Counted from the first letter of the stretch, positions 1 to 9,487 are shown. The stretch: DNA of 64,000 bases from Flavobacterium sp. LPB0248 (GCF_013388355.1 NZ_CP058246.1:2852001-2916000), one strand, 5' to 3'. Made by a program: numbers and translations. The notes: generated from the letters alone by a model not told the origin.

Positions 1-957
1 GTTAATTTGAACAAAGAAAGGTGAGTTTTTAAATGGAATGCTATCATTTTTTGAAAAAGAGAATTTTTTAATGGTATTTTTAGAATCAAAATCTTTTATT
101 TGAAACAGTAATTCCTCTTTATTGGCCACGACTTGAAATAGTTTTCCACCATTGTAAAATGAATTTGATGTTCGCAATGGATTTTCGGAAACAGGCTGAT
201 TAAAAGTTCTTTCTTTCATAGCACCAGTATTTAAATTAACCTCAAAAACCTGTGTTCGTTCTAAACGATTATCGAATGTCAAAACAAGGTAATCATTGAC
301 CACATACATTTTACTTATTTGTGATGTAAAATCAATAGGATTAAGAATATCCAATTCCATCTTTTTAATCGGAAAGTGTTTGATGAGCGCATTGAAAGAA
401 ATGTTCACTTTCTCTTTATTTTTGAAAGTAAAACTAGAAAAATCAAGCATTTTAATTTCACACTTTCGATTTTCAAATCTATAAAGAAGAAGATGCTCAA
501 AATCTATCTCTTTAGCAAGAATATAAAAGGCATTATTATCTTGAAACGAATTTATTATATATTCATGATTTCGTGGAAAATCAAAATTTAGAGATTCTGA
601 TGTTTTGCGGTCAAGATTGTAAGTGGTAATTAAAATGTTTTTATTGTTTCCTGAAATCCAGTACAAGGTTGGCTTTTGGTCTGTACTAATAGTGCCTCCC
701 ATAAGATTTCGATTTACTTCTTTTTTAATTAAATCTGTAAACTGACTCGTTAGAAATAAAGATTGATTGTATTTTAAAATATTTACGCTTTGTTTGTCCC
801 AGGCAATGGCATAAATGTCTTTGTTTTTCTTGTCTTCAATATTTAAAATCTGAGTTTTTGATAAGAAGTTTAGATTGAGCGGTAAAGAATTTAATACTGT
901 TTGACTAAACAAAACTGTTTTAGAAAACAAAAGAAAAAGAAGTAGTTGTTTTTTCAT
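1..957 (-). CDS. Secreted protein of unknown function (3' end cut by window edge)
   Basis: An open frame of 319 codons runs on the minus strand from an ATG at 957 to the left edge with no stop, so the C-terminus is missing. The start MKKQLLLFLLFSKTVLFSQT reads as a Sec signal peptide. The rest aligns along its length with the protein at 2391-3785: shared pieces include SQTVL near the N-terminus, ILKYN, NRNLMG/NRSLMG, PTLYW, LDFSSF, KTSNSFY/RTSNSFY and ELLF. It is therefore a diverged paralog separated from its sister by the OmpA-family gene. The function is unknown to me. The repeated short beta-rich segments would suit a beta-propeller-like envelope protein, but that is a guess. It is a real gene despite lacking a stop in the window. 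Confidence 0.85.
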   Translation of the reverse strand, partial: MKKQLLLFLLFSKTVLFSQTVLNSLPLNLNFLSKTQILNIEDKKNKDIYAIAWDKQSVNILKYNQSLFLTSQFTDLIKKEVNRNLMGGTISTDQKPTLYWISGNNKNILITTYNLDRKTSESLNFDFPRNHEYIINSFQDNNAFYILAKEIDFEHLLLYRFENRKCEIKMLDFSSFTFKNKEKVNISFNALIKHFPIKKMELDILNPIDFTSQISKMYVVNDYLVLTFDNRLERTQVFEVNLNTGAMKERTFNQPVSENPLRTSNSFYNGGKLFQVVANKEELLFQIKDFDSKNTIKKFSFSKNDSIPFKNSPFFVQIN

Positions 958-1039
958 AAATGCGCTTCTTAAATATATTCAGTAGAAATTTGTTCAAATT
1001 TTATGCCGTATTTACATCATTTTAATTTTGTGAAAAATA

Positions 1040-1070
1040 AAAAAGCCCTTAAGAAAAAATCTTAAGGACT
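1040..1070 (-). terminator. Rho-independent terminator after the OmpA-family gene
   Basis: A ten-base stem (AGCCCTTAAG with CTTAAGGACT, one mismatch) encloses a short A/T loop and is followed on the minus strand by a T-rich tract. It lies 24 nt past the stop of the gene ending at 1094, between it and the left paralog. Confidence 0.75.
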
Positions 1071-1093
1071 TTTAATCAAGTATTAAAAAGAAA

Positions 1094-2224
1094 TTATTTT
1101 ACAATAAATGTAACTCTTCTAGCTAATCTTCTAGCTTCCTCAGAGTCTTTTTGAATTGAAGTATCAGCACCATTTGCAACAACATTTAAACGAGAAGAAG
1201 CAATTCCAGCTTTTTCGAAAATTGTTTTTACGTTTGTTGCTCTAGTATTAGATAGTTTGTCGTTGTACTCAGCTTTTCCAACTTGATCGGCATAACCTAT
1301 AAGGTCAAGAGTAGCAGAAGGATTTTGTCTTAAGTAATTTAAAACAATATCAATTGCAGCTGTTGAGTTCTCAATTGGAGTAGTTTTATTAAAATCGAAA
1401 TAAACACTGAAATACTTGTCATTAATCATTTTTCTGATCAATTCATTATCATTTGGTTGTGGCGCGCTTACTTGTTTTTCAATAACCACTTCTTTTTGTG
1501 CAGGTCTATTTTTGATTTGTGATTCAAGATCTGCTACTTTGCTTTCTAAAGCAGAAAGATCACTATCTTCATTAGAAATTACTGTCCAGTCTGCATGTTT
1601 TGTGTTTTTACCTAAGTAAACGTTTAAACCAACAGTTCCGTTAAAGATCAATCCAGAAAAACCTCTGTTGTTTGGAACGTATGCTCCATCAAAAGTATGA
1701 TCTTGAGATGCGTTTAGAATAGTTGAGAAATCACCAGTTAATGCGATTCTGTTTGATAATCTTATTTGTCCAGTTACACCAGCAATAAAATTACCCATTT
1801 CGTCTGTCCCTTTGAAGTTATCACTTCTTAATTGAGCATAGCCAAAACCAGCATGTCCTAATAAACCAAAAGTATTAGTCCAAGTTTCAAAATTCATGAT
1901 ACGTCCTAAATTGGCAACAGCTTGTAAATCTACTCTGTAGTATTTTGAGTCAAAATCAATAGAGCTTCCTTTTGCTGTAAAACTGTTGTATCCAAAATCT
2001 GCTTTCAAACCAAATTTGTTGTTAAACATATAACGAACTCCTAAATCTCCAGTCCATGGACTTACAGTATTTGTAGAATATCCATCGTTAAATGGTCGTT
2101 GTGGTTTGTTAAAACCAGCGCCTAAATCTATAGACCATTTATTGTAAGCATTATTGCTTTCTGTTTGTGCATTTACTCCAGTTAACGCTAGGGCGAATGC
2201 AAGAGTCATTACAATTTTTTTCAT
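1094..2224 (-). CDS. OmpA-family outer-membrane protein (OprF-like)
   Basis: This 376-residue protein starts with a signal peptide (MKKIVMTLAFALALTGVNAQ). Residues about 25-210 form an OmpA-type beta-barrel region rich in alternating aromatic and glycine residues. A short linker (about 225-255) reads as coiled coil. The C-terminal ~110 residues are a peptidoglycan-binding OmpA domain, seen in FDFNKTTPIE, LIGYADQVGKAEYNDKLS and the final ARRVTF. The expected role is to anchor the outer membrane to peptidoglycan. It is transcribed alone: there is a 166-nt gap upstream and a terminator at 1040-1070. It sits between two paralogous secreted proteins, which may indicate a local duplication around it. 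Confidence 0.93.
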   Translation of the reverse strand: MKKIVMTLAFALALTGVNAQTESNNAYNKWSIDLGAGFNKPQRPFNDGYSTNTVSPWTGDLGVRYMFNNKFGLKADFGYNSFTAKGSSIDFDSKYYRVDLQAVANLGRIMNFETWTNTFGLLGHAGFGYAQLRSDNFKGTDEMGNFIAGVTGQIRLSNRIALTGDFSTILNASQDHTFDGAYVPNNRGFSGLIFNGTVGLNVYLGKNTKHADWTVISNEDSDLSALESKVADLESQIKNRPAQKEVVIEKQVSAPQPNDNELIRKMINDKYFSVYFDFNKTTPIENSTAAIDIVLNYLRQNPSATLDLIGYADQVGKAEYNDKLSNTRATNVKTIFEKAGIASSRLNVVANGADTSIQKDSEEARRLARRVTFIVK

Positions 2225-2390
2225 TATTTTTTAATTTTTAAATTTTTGCCCAAATCAACAATAAATTGTAGGTAAAAACTTTCTTTAAAAGCCAAAAAAG
2301 TATTAAAATAAGACTATTAAGTAAAAATTAAAGAATAAGGAATGCCTCGCAGATGCGGAATTCTATATAAGTTGTTGATAACGAATTTGT

Positions 2391-3785
2391 TTAATTAAAG
2401 CCGTCGGTAAATTTGCGCAAAACAATTTGTTTCGCAACAACATCGTAGTAACTTAAAATGGTGTAGTTATTTAGTTTGAGAGTACTAAAAAGTGCCGCTT
2501 CTTTATGGGAATCTAAAAAATAATAGACTTGGTCGGCAGCAAAAGGTTCGTGTGTTTCTTTGGTTAGCTCCAATTTTTTTGTCCAAATGCATTCGAAAAA
2601 AGCAGAATAATTGGTCTCAACATTATAAAGACCATTTGATGGAAAATCTCCAAAAGGATCATTAAAATTAAAACCGTTCACTGAAAACGACTTTAAATCG
2701 CTTCCCGATCCTCCTAAAGTGATAAAGAGATTTTTTTGGTTTTTATAAACCGAAATTCCAGCATCAAGAGAAGATAATACTTTTAAGAACTTAGCGGTAT
2801 TCTTTAATTGTTTGGGTGCTCGATCTTCAATTTGCATCAATAACGGTGAATTGCTAAAACGAATAGTATCTTGTTTTGAGACTGTAAATGATTTTATAGA
2901 TTGGCCAGATTCATAATCTTTTATATCAAACAAAAGTTCGTCAGCATTAGCATTGATTTGGTATAATTTGTTTTCGTGGTAAAAAGAGTTTGACGTTTTT
3001 GGATTTTTCGCTCCAACTGGTTTCACAAATATTTTCTCTTTTATTTCCTGATTGTCTAAATTGATATCAAACAATTGTGTCTTTCTGAAACTTTGGTCCA
3101 AAGTTAGAATCAAACGGTTTGGAAGTGTGTAAAGTTTACTTTTCGCGCTAACTTTATACAAGGGATTATACTCGCCTGCATCCATCTTCTCAATCGGATT
3201 TTCGTTTAAAATCTGATTGAATGTTTTAGGTTGTGTTTTTCGATCTATGAATTTGAAAGAACTGAAATCGAGAAATCTTTCCTCTGCCATTCCGTTTTTA
3301 AAAACAAAAGCAGTCAATGCCTGTTTTGTTTTGCTTTGTAACAATAAATAGAAATTGTTGTCTTTTTGATAATTGGCTAAAATGTAGTTGTCTTCAAGCG
3401 GAATTTGAAATTTCAATGCTCTCAAGGTTTTGTTTTCCAGATAATATTTAATCAAAATGATTGATTTTTCTTCTTGAGAAAACCAATACAAAGTCGGATT
3501 TCCATCTTCGCTGAAACTATACCCCATCAAAGATCTGTTTTCGGTGTATTGGCGAGAAGTGACAAATTTATCTCTTAAGAATAAAGCGCTATTGTATTTT
3601 AATATCGAAAGACTGTCTGCGCTTGCGGCGAAAGTAAATACGTCATGAGTAACAGTATTTTCTCCCGTCATGATTTGGGACTGTCCTAATTTGTTTTTTA
3701 AATCTATGGAATAAGAAGTCAGCACTGTCTGACTTAGCATAACAGTACTGGAAATTAAAAACAGAAAAAGGAAAAATCGTTTCAT
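2391..3785 (-). CDS. Secreted protein of unknown function (paralog of 1-957)
   Basis: A 464-residue protein with a clear signal peptide (MKRFFLFLFLISSTVMLSQT, cleavage probably after the Ser-Gln). No catalytic motif or T9SS sorting domain is visible; the C-terminus ends VLRKFTDGFN. It is collinear with the truncated gene at the left edge, sharing ILKYN, NRSLMG, PTLYW, LDFSSF and KTSNSFY. This full-length copy suggests the partial gene is missing about 145 residues. The repeating pattern of short strands, with DLKSFSVNGFNFNDPFGDFP near the C-terminus, suggests a repeat fold, but no family can be named with confidence. It may be an exported protein acting at the outer membrane. Confidence 0.85.
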   Translation of the reverse strand: MKRFFLFLFLISSTVMLSQTVLTSYSIDLKNKLGQSQIMTGENTVTHDVFTFAASADSLSILKYNSALFLRDKFVTSRQYTENRSLMGYSFSEDGNPTLYWFSQEEKSIILIKYYLENKTLRALKFQIPLEDNYILANYQKDNNFYLLLQSKTKQALTAFVFKNGMAEERFLDFSSFKFIDRKTQPKTFNQILNENPIEKMDAGEYNPLYKVSAKSKLYTLPNRLILTLDQSFRKTQLFDINLDNQEIKEKIFVKPVGAKNPKTSNSFYHENKLYQINANADELLFDIKDYESGQSIKSFTVSKQDTIRFSNSPLLMQIEDRAPKQLKNTAKFLKVLSSLDAGISVYKNQKNLFITLGGSGSDLKSFSVNGFNFNDPFGDFPSNGLYNVETNYSAFFECIWTKKLELTKETHEPFAADQVYYFLDSHKEAALFSTLKLNNYTILSYYDVVAKQIVLRKFTDGFN

Positions 3786-3816
3786 ATGTTTCTAGGCGCA
3801 AAAATCATTCCGATTA

Positions 3817-4446
3817 TTATTGATTCATTAGCTCTTGAAAAAGATCTACAAATTGACCAACGTGTATTCCGTCCATTAAACCGTGATGCACATAAACAGC
3901 CATCGACATGGTTCTTTTTCCAGTTTCGGAAACCATCATTTTGCCAAACGAAATTTTCGGACAGCTGTCAGGATATGTAAAACTGCGTGCATGGGTTATC
4001 GAACTAAAATTCAACCACGGAATTGCCGAAAAATGAATCAGGTTATCATCATCAAAAGATCTTGTGAAAAGTCCGGTTGTATTTTGAATACGTTCGATTT
4101 CGGTTAAGGCAATTTGTTCAAATGTTTTAAAATCAGGATGATATTCTATTAAAGAAAATCCAAAAGTACCATCTTCACGACCAATAGTTGCCGATACATC
4201 AATCTGATCGTTAATGTATATTTTGTCTTCTGAAATTCGGTATTTAAAATTTTCAATGGTGTTTACTGCAGCCAAAGTTTTATGCAAATAGAAAATGAAG
4301 AAAGAAGCATTGATGCTTTTTGCAGTTTGATACGCTTTTTTGCAGTCAATTTCTACAGTGACGCCAAAAAAAGGTTCTTCCATTTGTTTGAAATGGGCAA
4401 AATGCTCTTTTCTATTCCAATTTTCTAGATCTAAAAGTGTTTTCAT
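3817..4446 (-). CDS. Chloramphenicol acetyltransferase-like protein
   Basis: The 209 residues match the size of class A chloramphenicol acetyltransferases (CATs). The N-terminal WNRKEHFAHFK and the C-terminal active-site block YVHHGLMDGIHVGQF (catalytic His pair 187-188, Asp 192) are typical CAT signatures. The enzyme would form a trimer and acetylate a small acceptor from acetyl-CoA. Many chromosomal flavobacterial CAT-like proteins have no proven drug substrate, so resistance cannot be inferred from sequence alone. The start codon overlaps the stop of the upstream HAD hydrolase by one base (TAATG), so the two are translationally coupled. Confidence 0.85.
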   Translation of the reverse strand: MKTLLDLENWNRKEHFAHFKQMEEPFFGVTVEIDCKKAYQTAKSINASFFIFYLHKTLAAVNTIENFKYRISEDKIYINDQIDVSATIGREDGTFGFSLIEYHPDFKTFEQIALTEIERIQNTTGLFTRSFDDDNLIHFSAIPWLNFSSITHARSFTYPDSCPKISFGKMMVSETGKRTMSMAVYVHHGLMDGIHVGQFVDLFQELMNQ

Positions 4447-5153
4447 TATAATAAATTCGGAACCACTTCTGCAATAGTTTCAAATGAACTAAAGTGTTCG
4501 TGTTCTATGGTATGATTAATTTTTTCGTGTTCCCAAGTAGTGTGAAACGGAATATGAACGGCATAACCGCCAATTCCTAAAACAGGCAGAACATCTGATT
4601 TCAATGAATTTCCGATCATCAAAAATTCGTGCGGCTCAATATCTAAACGGCCCAAAAGTTTTTGGTAATCAATTTCTTGTTTGTCTGACATTACTTCGAT
4701 ATGGTGAAAATAATGCCCCAAACCAGAACGGTGTAATTTGCTGTGCTGGTCTTTTAAATCGCCTTTTGTGGCAACAACCAATTTGTATTTGCCTTTTAAG
4801 GCTTGAAGTGTTTCTTCAATTCCGTCCAGCAATTCGATTGGTTTTTCGAGTAATTCTTTTCCATATTGAATGATTTTTTCAATGACTTCAATCGGAATGG
4901 TATTGTTGGAAATATTCATTGCTGCTTCGATCATTGAAAGGATATATCCTTTGATTCCGTAACCGTACAACGGCAGATTGGCAATTTCTATTTTGAATAA
5001 TTCCTGTGAAATGCCTTGATGCGAAAGGTAATCTTCCATCAAAGCGCAAAATTTATGTTCGGTTTCCTCGAAATAAGGTTCGTTTACAAACAAAGTATCA
5101 TCGGCATCAAATGCGATTACTTTTAAGTTTGGTATTTTAGTTTTATGTAACAT
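4446..5153 (-). CDS. HAD-superfamily hydrolase
   Basis: A 235-residue haloacid-dehalogenase-type phosphatase. Motif I is FDADDTLF (nucleophile and acid Asp pair), motif II/III lies around VVATKGDL, and motif IV is MIGNSLKSDV. The helical cap lies between about residues 25 and 105. HAD proteins of this type dephosphorylate small metabolites, and the specific substrate cannot be read here. It is the first gene of a two-gene unit with the CAT-like gene, which starts inside its stop codon. No signal peptide, so cytoplasmic. Confidence 0.88.
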   Translation of the reverse strand: MLHKTKIPNLKVIAFDADDTLFVNEPYFEETEHKFCALMEDYLSHQGISQELFKIEIANLPLYGYGIKGYILSMIEAAMNISNNTIPIEVIEKIIQYGKELLEKPIELLDGIEETLQALKGKYKLVVATKGDLKDQHSKLHRSGLGHYFHHIEVMSDKQEIDYQKLLGRLDIEPHEFLMIGNSLKSDVLPVLGIGGYAVHIPFHTTWEHEKINHTIEHEHFSSFETIAEVVPNLL

Positions 5154-5160
5154 AGTGTTT

Positions 5161-5430
5161 TTGTTTCAAGTGTTTTTTGTTTCAGGTTTCAGGTTTATTT
5201 TTAGCCACGACTCGAGCGGTAGCGAACAGACGAAGCAATTCACGAATTAAACTAATTTTTTTGCCACAGATTATTAAGATTAAAATGATTTTAAAATCTG
5301 CTTAAATCTGTTGAATCTGCGTGAAAAAATTTTTCAAAAACCAATCTGCCAAATCTGCGTGAGAACTTTTTTTAAAATTAATTAATAATCTGTGTTAATT
5401 CTTTAAATCTGTGGAAATCTGTGAGCTGTT
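5161..5430. repeat. Intergenic degenerate repeats
   Basis: This 278-nt gap carries no credible gene. It holds repeated near-copies of short A/T-rich phrases such as AATCTGCGTGA, AATCTGTG and TTAATCTG, plus CACGAATTAA near 5240. Similar phrases recur at 25990-26055 and 45116-45215. They look like remnants of dispersed palindromic repeats, not regulatory sites. Confidence 0.5.
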
Positions 5431-5432
5431 CT

Positions 5433-6317
5433 TTACTTAGAAAAAAGCCTTTTCAAAGAAATCGTTTTATCGTAAAATGTAATTCGGATTCCGAAAAGCA
5501 GAATGATTCCACCCAAAACCATCTGTAAAGTTATTTGTTCTTCCAAAAACAACCAAGCCAAAATTGAAGTAATTACTGCTTGACTTAGTAAACTCAACGA
5601 AACTCTCGTTGCACGCATGTGCTGAGTGGCATAACTAATAGAAAGCCAAGCGCACAATTGGCAAATAACAGCTTGCAGCACGAGAACAAACCAGCCAGTA
5701 TTTGAAAATCCGGTGAAAGGTTCGCCTAATGCATAACATAAAATTCCTAAATAAATGCTTGAAGCAAATAAACTAATCGTCATAAACGAAAGAACATCAA
5801 CTTCTGAAAGGACATTTTTACTGACCAAAAGATAAATGGAATATAGAATTCCAGATAAAACGGCAAATAGAAATGCTTTATCGAAGTTTAAATCGATAAA
5901 AAATTCAAAACCAACCAAAGTTATCATTCCGAATAAAGCGACCAATGTTCCTATCCAGAAATTTGTTGCAGGTTTTGCTTTCAGAAAAAAGAAAGAACCA
6001 ACACCAACCCAAACTGGAGATAAATTGGTCAGCAACGAAGCCTGAGTCGCACTTGATTCCTGAATGGCGATATTCCAAACGGCAACATCAGACGAAAATA
6101 AAACACCACAAAGTATTGCCAAAAGAGCAAATTTTAGTTTTGGAAGTTTAAAGTTTCCGCTGAAAATAACATAAGGCAAAAGCAATACTACAGCAAAAAA
6201 CATTCGGTAAAAAGCCGAAATCAATCCTGGTGTTAAACGTAATTTTACCAATATCGGGAAAATAGATATGCAGAGTATACCGCAGATTAGGGCTAATCTT
6301 GGTTTTGTGAGTTTCAT
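5433..6317 (-). CDS. EamA-family (DMT superfamily) transporter
   Basis: A 294-residue inner-membrane protein with about ten hydrophobic segments arranged as two homologous five-helix halves, the EamA pattern. Recognisable pieces include SAFYRMFFAVVLLLPYVIF in the first half and LSLLSQAVITSILAWLFLEEQIT in the second; the latter is the conserved end of the second EamA repeat. Members export amino acids, nucleosides or other small metabolites. The substrate cannot be told from sequence. Transcribed alone on the minus strand. Confidence 0.88.
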   Translation of the reverse strand: MKLTKPRLALICGILCISIFPILVKLRLTPGLISAFYRMFFAVVLLLPYVIFSGNFKLPKLKFALLAILCGVLFSSDVAVWNIAIQESSATQASLLTNLSPVWVGVGSFFFLKAKPATNFWIGTLVALFGMITLVGFEFFIDLNFDKAFLFAVLSGILYSIYLLVSKNVLSEVDVLSFMTISLFASSIYLGILCYALGEPFTGFSNTGWFVLVLQAVICQLCAWLSISYATQHMRATRVSLSLLSQAVITSILAWLFLEEQITLQMVLGGIILLFGIRITFYDKTISLKRLFSK

Positions 6318-6380
6318 TGAATGAATTTTAATCGTGTATTATTTTTCAAAGATAACTTAGAAAGCGACTATTTTGAAAGG

Positions 6381-6426
6381 AAAAAGCGCGAATCGATTAA
6401 AAATAGTAATTGATTCACGCTTTTTT
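6381..6426 (-). terminator. Terminator after the small gene at 6433
   Basis: An imperfect hairpin pairs AAAAAGCGCGAATC with GATTCACGCTTTTT and is followed on the minus strand by A/T-rich sequence. It begins 7 nt beyond the stop codon at 6433. Confidence 0.65.
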
Positions 6427-6432
6427 GTTGTT

Positions 6433-6708
6433 TTAAGCAGCTAAAATTTTACTGCAGGCTTTCTGAATTTGTTTATCCGAAAACGGTTCGAGTGTTTCGG
6501 CAAGCATTTCACTGGTTTTGATGCATTCCATCATTTTTGATCTTAGCTCTTTGTCATCTCCTAAATCTGTTTCAAGAATTCGCTTGAAAATTTCAGACAG
6601 ATAATGGGGCTGTTCTCTAAAATCTCCTTCAAACCATAAGTCTGAAAGGAATTTTGCCATCGATGGCATTACATCTTGATGTGTCGGTTTTTGATTTTCT
6701 CTTTGCAT
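6433..6708 (-). CDS. Small conserved-looking protein of unknown function
   Basis: A 91-residue, soluble, helix-rich and acidic protein (MQRENQKPTHQDVMPSMAKF start, KIQKACSKILAA-like end). It has no signal peptide or metal motif. A -7 box matching TAnnTTTG lies 44 nt upstream (6752-6759) and a terminator follows, so it appears to be an independent transcription unit. I do not recognise the family. Confidence 0.7.
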   Translation of the reverse strand: MQRENQKPTHQDVMPSMAKFLSDLWFEGDFREQPHYLSEIFKRILETDLGDDKELRSKMMECIKTSEMLAETLEPFSDKQIQKACSKILAA

Positions 6709-6726
6709 AACCGAAAAAATTTAAAC

Positions 6727-6815
6727 GCACGAAACCCTCGCTTTAGATGTGCAAAAATACCCCAGTAAGGATAGGTTTCCCGAGTTTCCATAGGGACATC
6801 ATGGCGAGGGTTCGC
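6727..6815. other. Possible structured element upstream of the 6433 gene
   Basis: GAAACCCTCGC (6731-6741) can pair with GCGAGGGTTC (6804-6813) with one bulge, and just inside it GATGT (6746-6750) pairs with ACATC (6796-6800). The enclosed ~45 nt contain CCCC and GGG runs. It matches no riboswitch class I know. A promoter box for the downstream gene lies within it, so a transcript of that gene would not contain the whole fold. An RNA read on the plus strand, or a DNA palindrome, are both possible. Confidence 0.35.
6752..6759 (-). promoter_or_regulatory. Promoter -7 box (TATTTTTG) for the 6433 gene
   Basis: On the minus strand TATTTTTG matches the Bacteroidota -7 consensus TAnnTTTG, 44 nt upstream of the start codon at 6708. 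No convincing -33 TTG was seen at the usual distance. Confidence 0.4.
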
Positions 6816-6944
6816 TTATGTTAAGTAATAAAGTTTCAAGGATTACTCCTTACTGTATTTTTTTGCAGAACAAACTTACAAAAACGAGTTTAAAAGAAAT
6901 AATAAAATGTAAGAATTTTATTTTATTTTTTTGTTCTGTCAATG

Positions 6945-7046
6945 TTGTCATTTCGAGGAACGAGAAATCTTCGCGAGAGGCTCTACAAAGATTGGATTCT
7001 CATTGCGGAGTTACTTGCGAAGATTTCTCGTTCCTCGAAATGACAA
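6945..7046. repeat. Palindromic element, copy 1
   Basis: A 33-nt left arm (6945-6977, containing TTTCGAGGAACGAGAAATC) pairs with the right arm at 7014-7046 with one mismatch. The loop contains CAAAGATTGGATTCTCATTG and then GCGGAGTTAC. Copies lie at 9384-9487 (opposite orientation) and 11180-11282 (diverged arms). This copy lies just downstream of metG's stop. Confidence 0.85.
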
Positions 7047-7073
7047 ACTATATGTTTAGTGTGTAAAATCAGT

Positions 7074-9209
7074 TTAATTTACTGTAGCACCATTTGGCGC
7101 ATCAGCATCTGGATTTACAAAAACCAGTTTTCCTTCAGCGTTTGTTGTCATCAAGATCATTCCTTGACTTTCAACACCACGTAAAGCTCTTGGAGCAAGG
7201 TTTGCTAATACAGAAACACGTTTTCCGATGATTTCTTCTGGCGAAAAACTTTCAGCAATTCCTGAAACAATTGTACGAACATCGATTCCTGTATCTACTT
7301 TTAGAACCAAAAGTTTGTTTGCTTTTGGCATTTTTTCAGCCTCCAAAATAGTTCCGATACGAATATCCATTTTCGCAAAGTCCTCAAACTGAATTAAATC
7401 TTTTTGTGGTTCTGCTTGTTTGTTTTCAGCAATATTTGCGGTTTTTGTCGCTTCCAATTTGTCTATTTGTTTTTGTATTTCTTCGTCTTCAATTTTAGCG
7501 AAAAGCAATTCTGCTTCACCAATTTTGTGTCCTGCTGGCAATAAATCTGAGTTTTCAGAAATGTCATTCCATCCTAATGTTTTATCAATAAAGATGTCTT
7601 TTGCATCGCGGTTTTTCTCTTTCAAGAATTTACTGAAACCTGCAAAATGTTCTTTAAGGTCAGCCAAGTTCAAGATTTTAGAAAGTTTTGCAGCTGTAAA
7701 AGGTAAAAATGGTTCAGCCAAAACGCTCAACGCAGCAGCAATTTGCAACGCCACATACATTTGAGTTTTTACACGCTCTGGATTGTCTTTCATTACTTTC
7801 CAAGGCTCTTCGTCTGCTAAGTATTTGTTTCCTAAACGAGCAACATTCATCAATTCGCCCAAAGCTTCACGGAATCTGTAACGTTCAACCGAACTTGAAA
7901 TCACAGCTGGATACGCTTTTAATTCTGCTAAAGTTTGTTCGTCAACTTCTGTAAATTCGTTTGGAGTTGGAATAACACCATCGTAATATTTATTAGTTAA
8001 AACGACAACACGATTCACGAAGTTTCCGAAAATGGCAACTAATTCATTGTTATTTCTCGCTTGGAAATCTTTCCAAGTAAAGTCATTATCTTTTGTTTCA
8101 GGAGCGTTTGATGTTAACGCGTAACGTAAAACATCTTGCTTATCTGGAAACTCTTCTAAATATTCGTGTAACCAAACCGCCCAGTTTTTAGAAGTCGAAA
8201 GTTTGTTTCCTTCCAAGTTCAAAAACTCATTTGCAGGAACGTTGTCTGGTAAAATATAGCTTCCTTCAGCTTTAAGCATCGCTGGGAAAATGATACAGTG
8301 GAAAACAATATTGTCTTTTCCGATAAAGTGAACCAATTTAGTTTCTTCATCTTTCCAATATGGTTCCCAGTCTTTTCCTTCGCGCGCCGCCCATTCTTTT
8401 GTAGAAGAAATATAACCGATAGGCGCATCAAACCAAACGTAAAGTTTCTTTCCTTCAGCACCTTCAACAGGAACATCAATTCCCCAATCAAGGTCACGCG
8501 TTACCGCACGAGGTTCCAATCCGCCGTCGATCCAAGATTTTACTTGTCCGTATACGTTAGGTTTCCAGTCGTTTTTATGTCCGACCAAAATCCATTCTGT
8601 TAAAAAATCAGAATATCTATCTAAAGGTAAAAACCAGTGTTTTGTTTCTTTAAGAATAGGAGTTTCTCCCGTAATTGTCGATTTCGGATTGATCAAATCT
8701 GTTGCGTTCAAAGTAGATCCGCATTTTTCGCACTGATCTCCGTACGCTTCTGGATTGTCACATTTTGGACAAGTTCCAACCACAAAACGGTCTGCTAAAA
8801 ACTGATTTGCTTTTGCATCGTACAATTGCTCGGTAACTTCTTCAATAAAATCGCCTTTATCATACAAAGTTCTAAAGAATTCAGATGCCGTATCATGATG
8901 AATTTTAGCAGAAGTTCTAGAATAATTGTTGAATGAAATTCCGAAATCAGCAAACGATTTACGGATAATTCCATCATATTTATCAATAACTTCTTGTGGT
9001 GTAACTCCTTCTTTTTTAGCTTTCATCGAAATTGCAACTCCGTGTTCATCGCTTCCGCAGATAAATGCTACATCTTTTCCTTGCAATCTTAAATATCTCG
9101 AATATATATCTGCAGGCACGTAAACCCCAGCCAAGTGACCAATATGAATAGGTCCGTTGGTGTAAGGTAATGCCGCCGTGATCGTATATCTCTTTGGATT
9201 CTGTGTCAT
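7074..9209 (-). CDS. metG: Methionine--tRNA ligase
   Basis: A 711-residue class I aminoacyl-tRNA synthetase that charges tRNA-Met. The HIGH motif appears as PIHIGHLAG near residue 20, the four-cysteine zinc site as [18 protein letters not shown] near 145-162, the [16 protein letters not shown] block near 260, and the KMSKS loop as KLSTSKNW near 340. The C-terminal ~110 residues ([20 protein letters not shown] onward) are the EMAP/OB-fold tRNA-binding domain found in long MetG proteins. The protein is full length, is transcribed alone, and its stop lies next to palindromic element copy 1. Confidence 0.98.
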   Translation of the reverse strand: MTQNPKRYTITAALPYTNGPIHIGHLAGVYVPADIYSRYLRLQGKDVAFICGSDEHGVAISMKAKKEGVTPQEVIDKYDGIIRKSFADFGISFNNYSRTSAKIHHDTASEFFRTLYDKGDFIEEVTEQLYDAKANQFLADRFVVGTCPKCDNPEAYGDQCEKCGSTLNATDLINPKSTITGETPILKETKHWFLPLDRYSDFLTEWILVGHKNDWKPNVYGQVKSWIDGGLEPRAVTRDLDWGIDVPVEGAEGKKLYVWFDAPIGYISSTKEWAAREGKDWEPYWKDEETKLVHFIGKDNIVFHCIIFPAMLKAEGSYILPDNVPANEFLNLEGNKLSTSKNWAVWLHEYLEEFPDKQDVLRYALTSNAPETKDNDFTWKDFQARNNNELVAIFGNFVNRVVVLTNKYYDGVIPTPNEFTEVDEQTLAELKAYPAVISSSVERYRFREALGELMNVARLGNKYLADEEPWKVMKDNPERVKTQMYVALQIAAALSVLAEPFLPFTAAKLSKILNLADLKEHFAGFSKFLKEKNRDAKDIFIDKTLGWNDISENSDLLPAGHKIGEAELLFAKIEDEEIQKQIDKLEATKTANIAENKQAEPQKDLIQFEDFAKMDIRIGTILEAEKMPKANKLLVLKVDTGIDVRTIVSGIAESFSPEEIIGKRVSVLANLAPRALRGVESQGMILMTTNAEGKLVFVNPDADAPNGATVN

Positions 9210-9383
9210 AACTCAATTTTATTGAGTGCAAAAATAAGCAATAGAATTGAGATTTTAATATTACGTGGAGATTCACTGGAGTTTTTACTGAGAATTGTGA
9301 TGTTTTAATCTCGCAATCCCGATAGATATCGGGAGCAGAGTCGCATAGTTTTTTATTTTTAAGTTAAGGATTAACCATGCAGT

Positions 9384-9487
9384 TTGTCATTTCGAGGAAC
9401 GAGAAATCTCCGCGAGTAACTCCGTTCCTAGAAGAGTCAATCTTTGTCGAGCTTCTTGTGGAGATTTCTCGTTCCTCGAAATGACAA
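9384..9487. repeat. Palindromic element, copy 2 (gap 9210-9641)
   Basis: The left arm 9384-9416 and right arm 9455-9487 carry the same TTTCGAGGAACGAGAAATC core as copy 1. The loop (AACTCCG ... CAATCTTTGTCGAGC) is the reverse complement of the copy 1 loop, so this copy is inverted. The rest of the 430-nt gap before the GH43 gene holds a small TCCCGAT/ATCGGGA palindrome (about 9318-9335) and degenerate CTTTGCG / TCTCTGCG repeats at 9500-9590. No gene was seen there. Confidence 0.85.

Noticed and set aside
296..591. Short plus-strand open frames inside the left-edge gene
   Set aside because: They are shadows of the minus-strand frame, which has a signal peptide and clear paralogy to the protein at 2391-3785.
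3817..4446. Acquired chloramphenicol resistance gene
   Set aside because: The gene is CAT-like with intact active site, but it sits in ordinary chromosomal context coupled to a HAD hydrolase, without mobile elements; resistance is not demonstrable from sequence.
5161..5430. CRISPR-like array
   Set aside because: The repeated phrases are short, irregularly spaced and degenerate, with no constant repeat length or spacers, and no cas genes occur in the window.
6818..7066. Open frame of 82 codons on the plus strand spanning the palindromic element
   Set aside because: It overlaps the whole repeat copy 1 and shows no protein-like features; its sequence follows the repeat.
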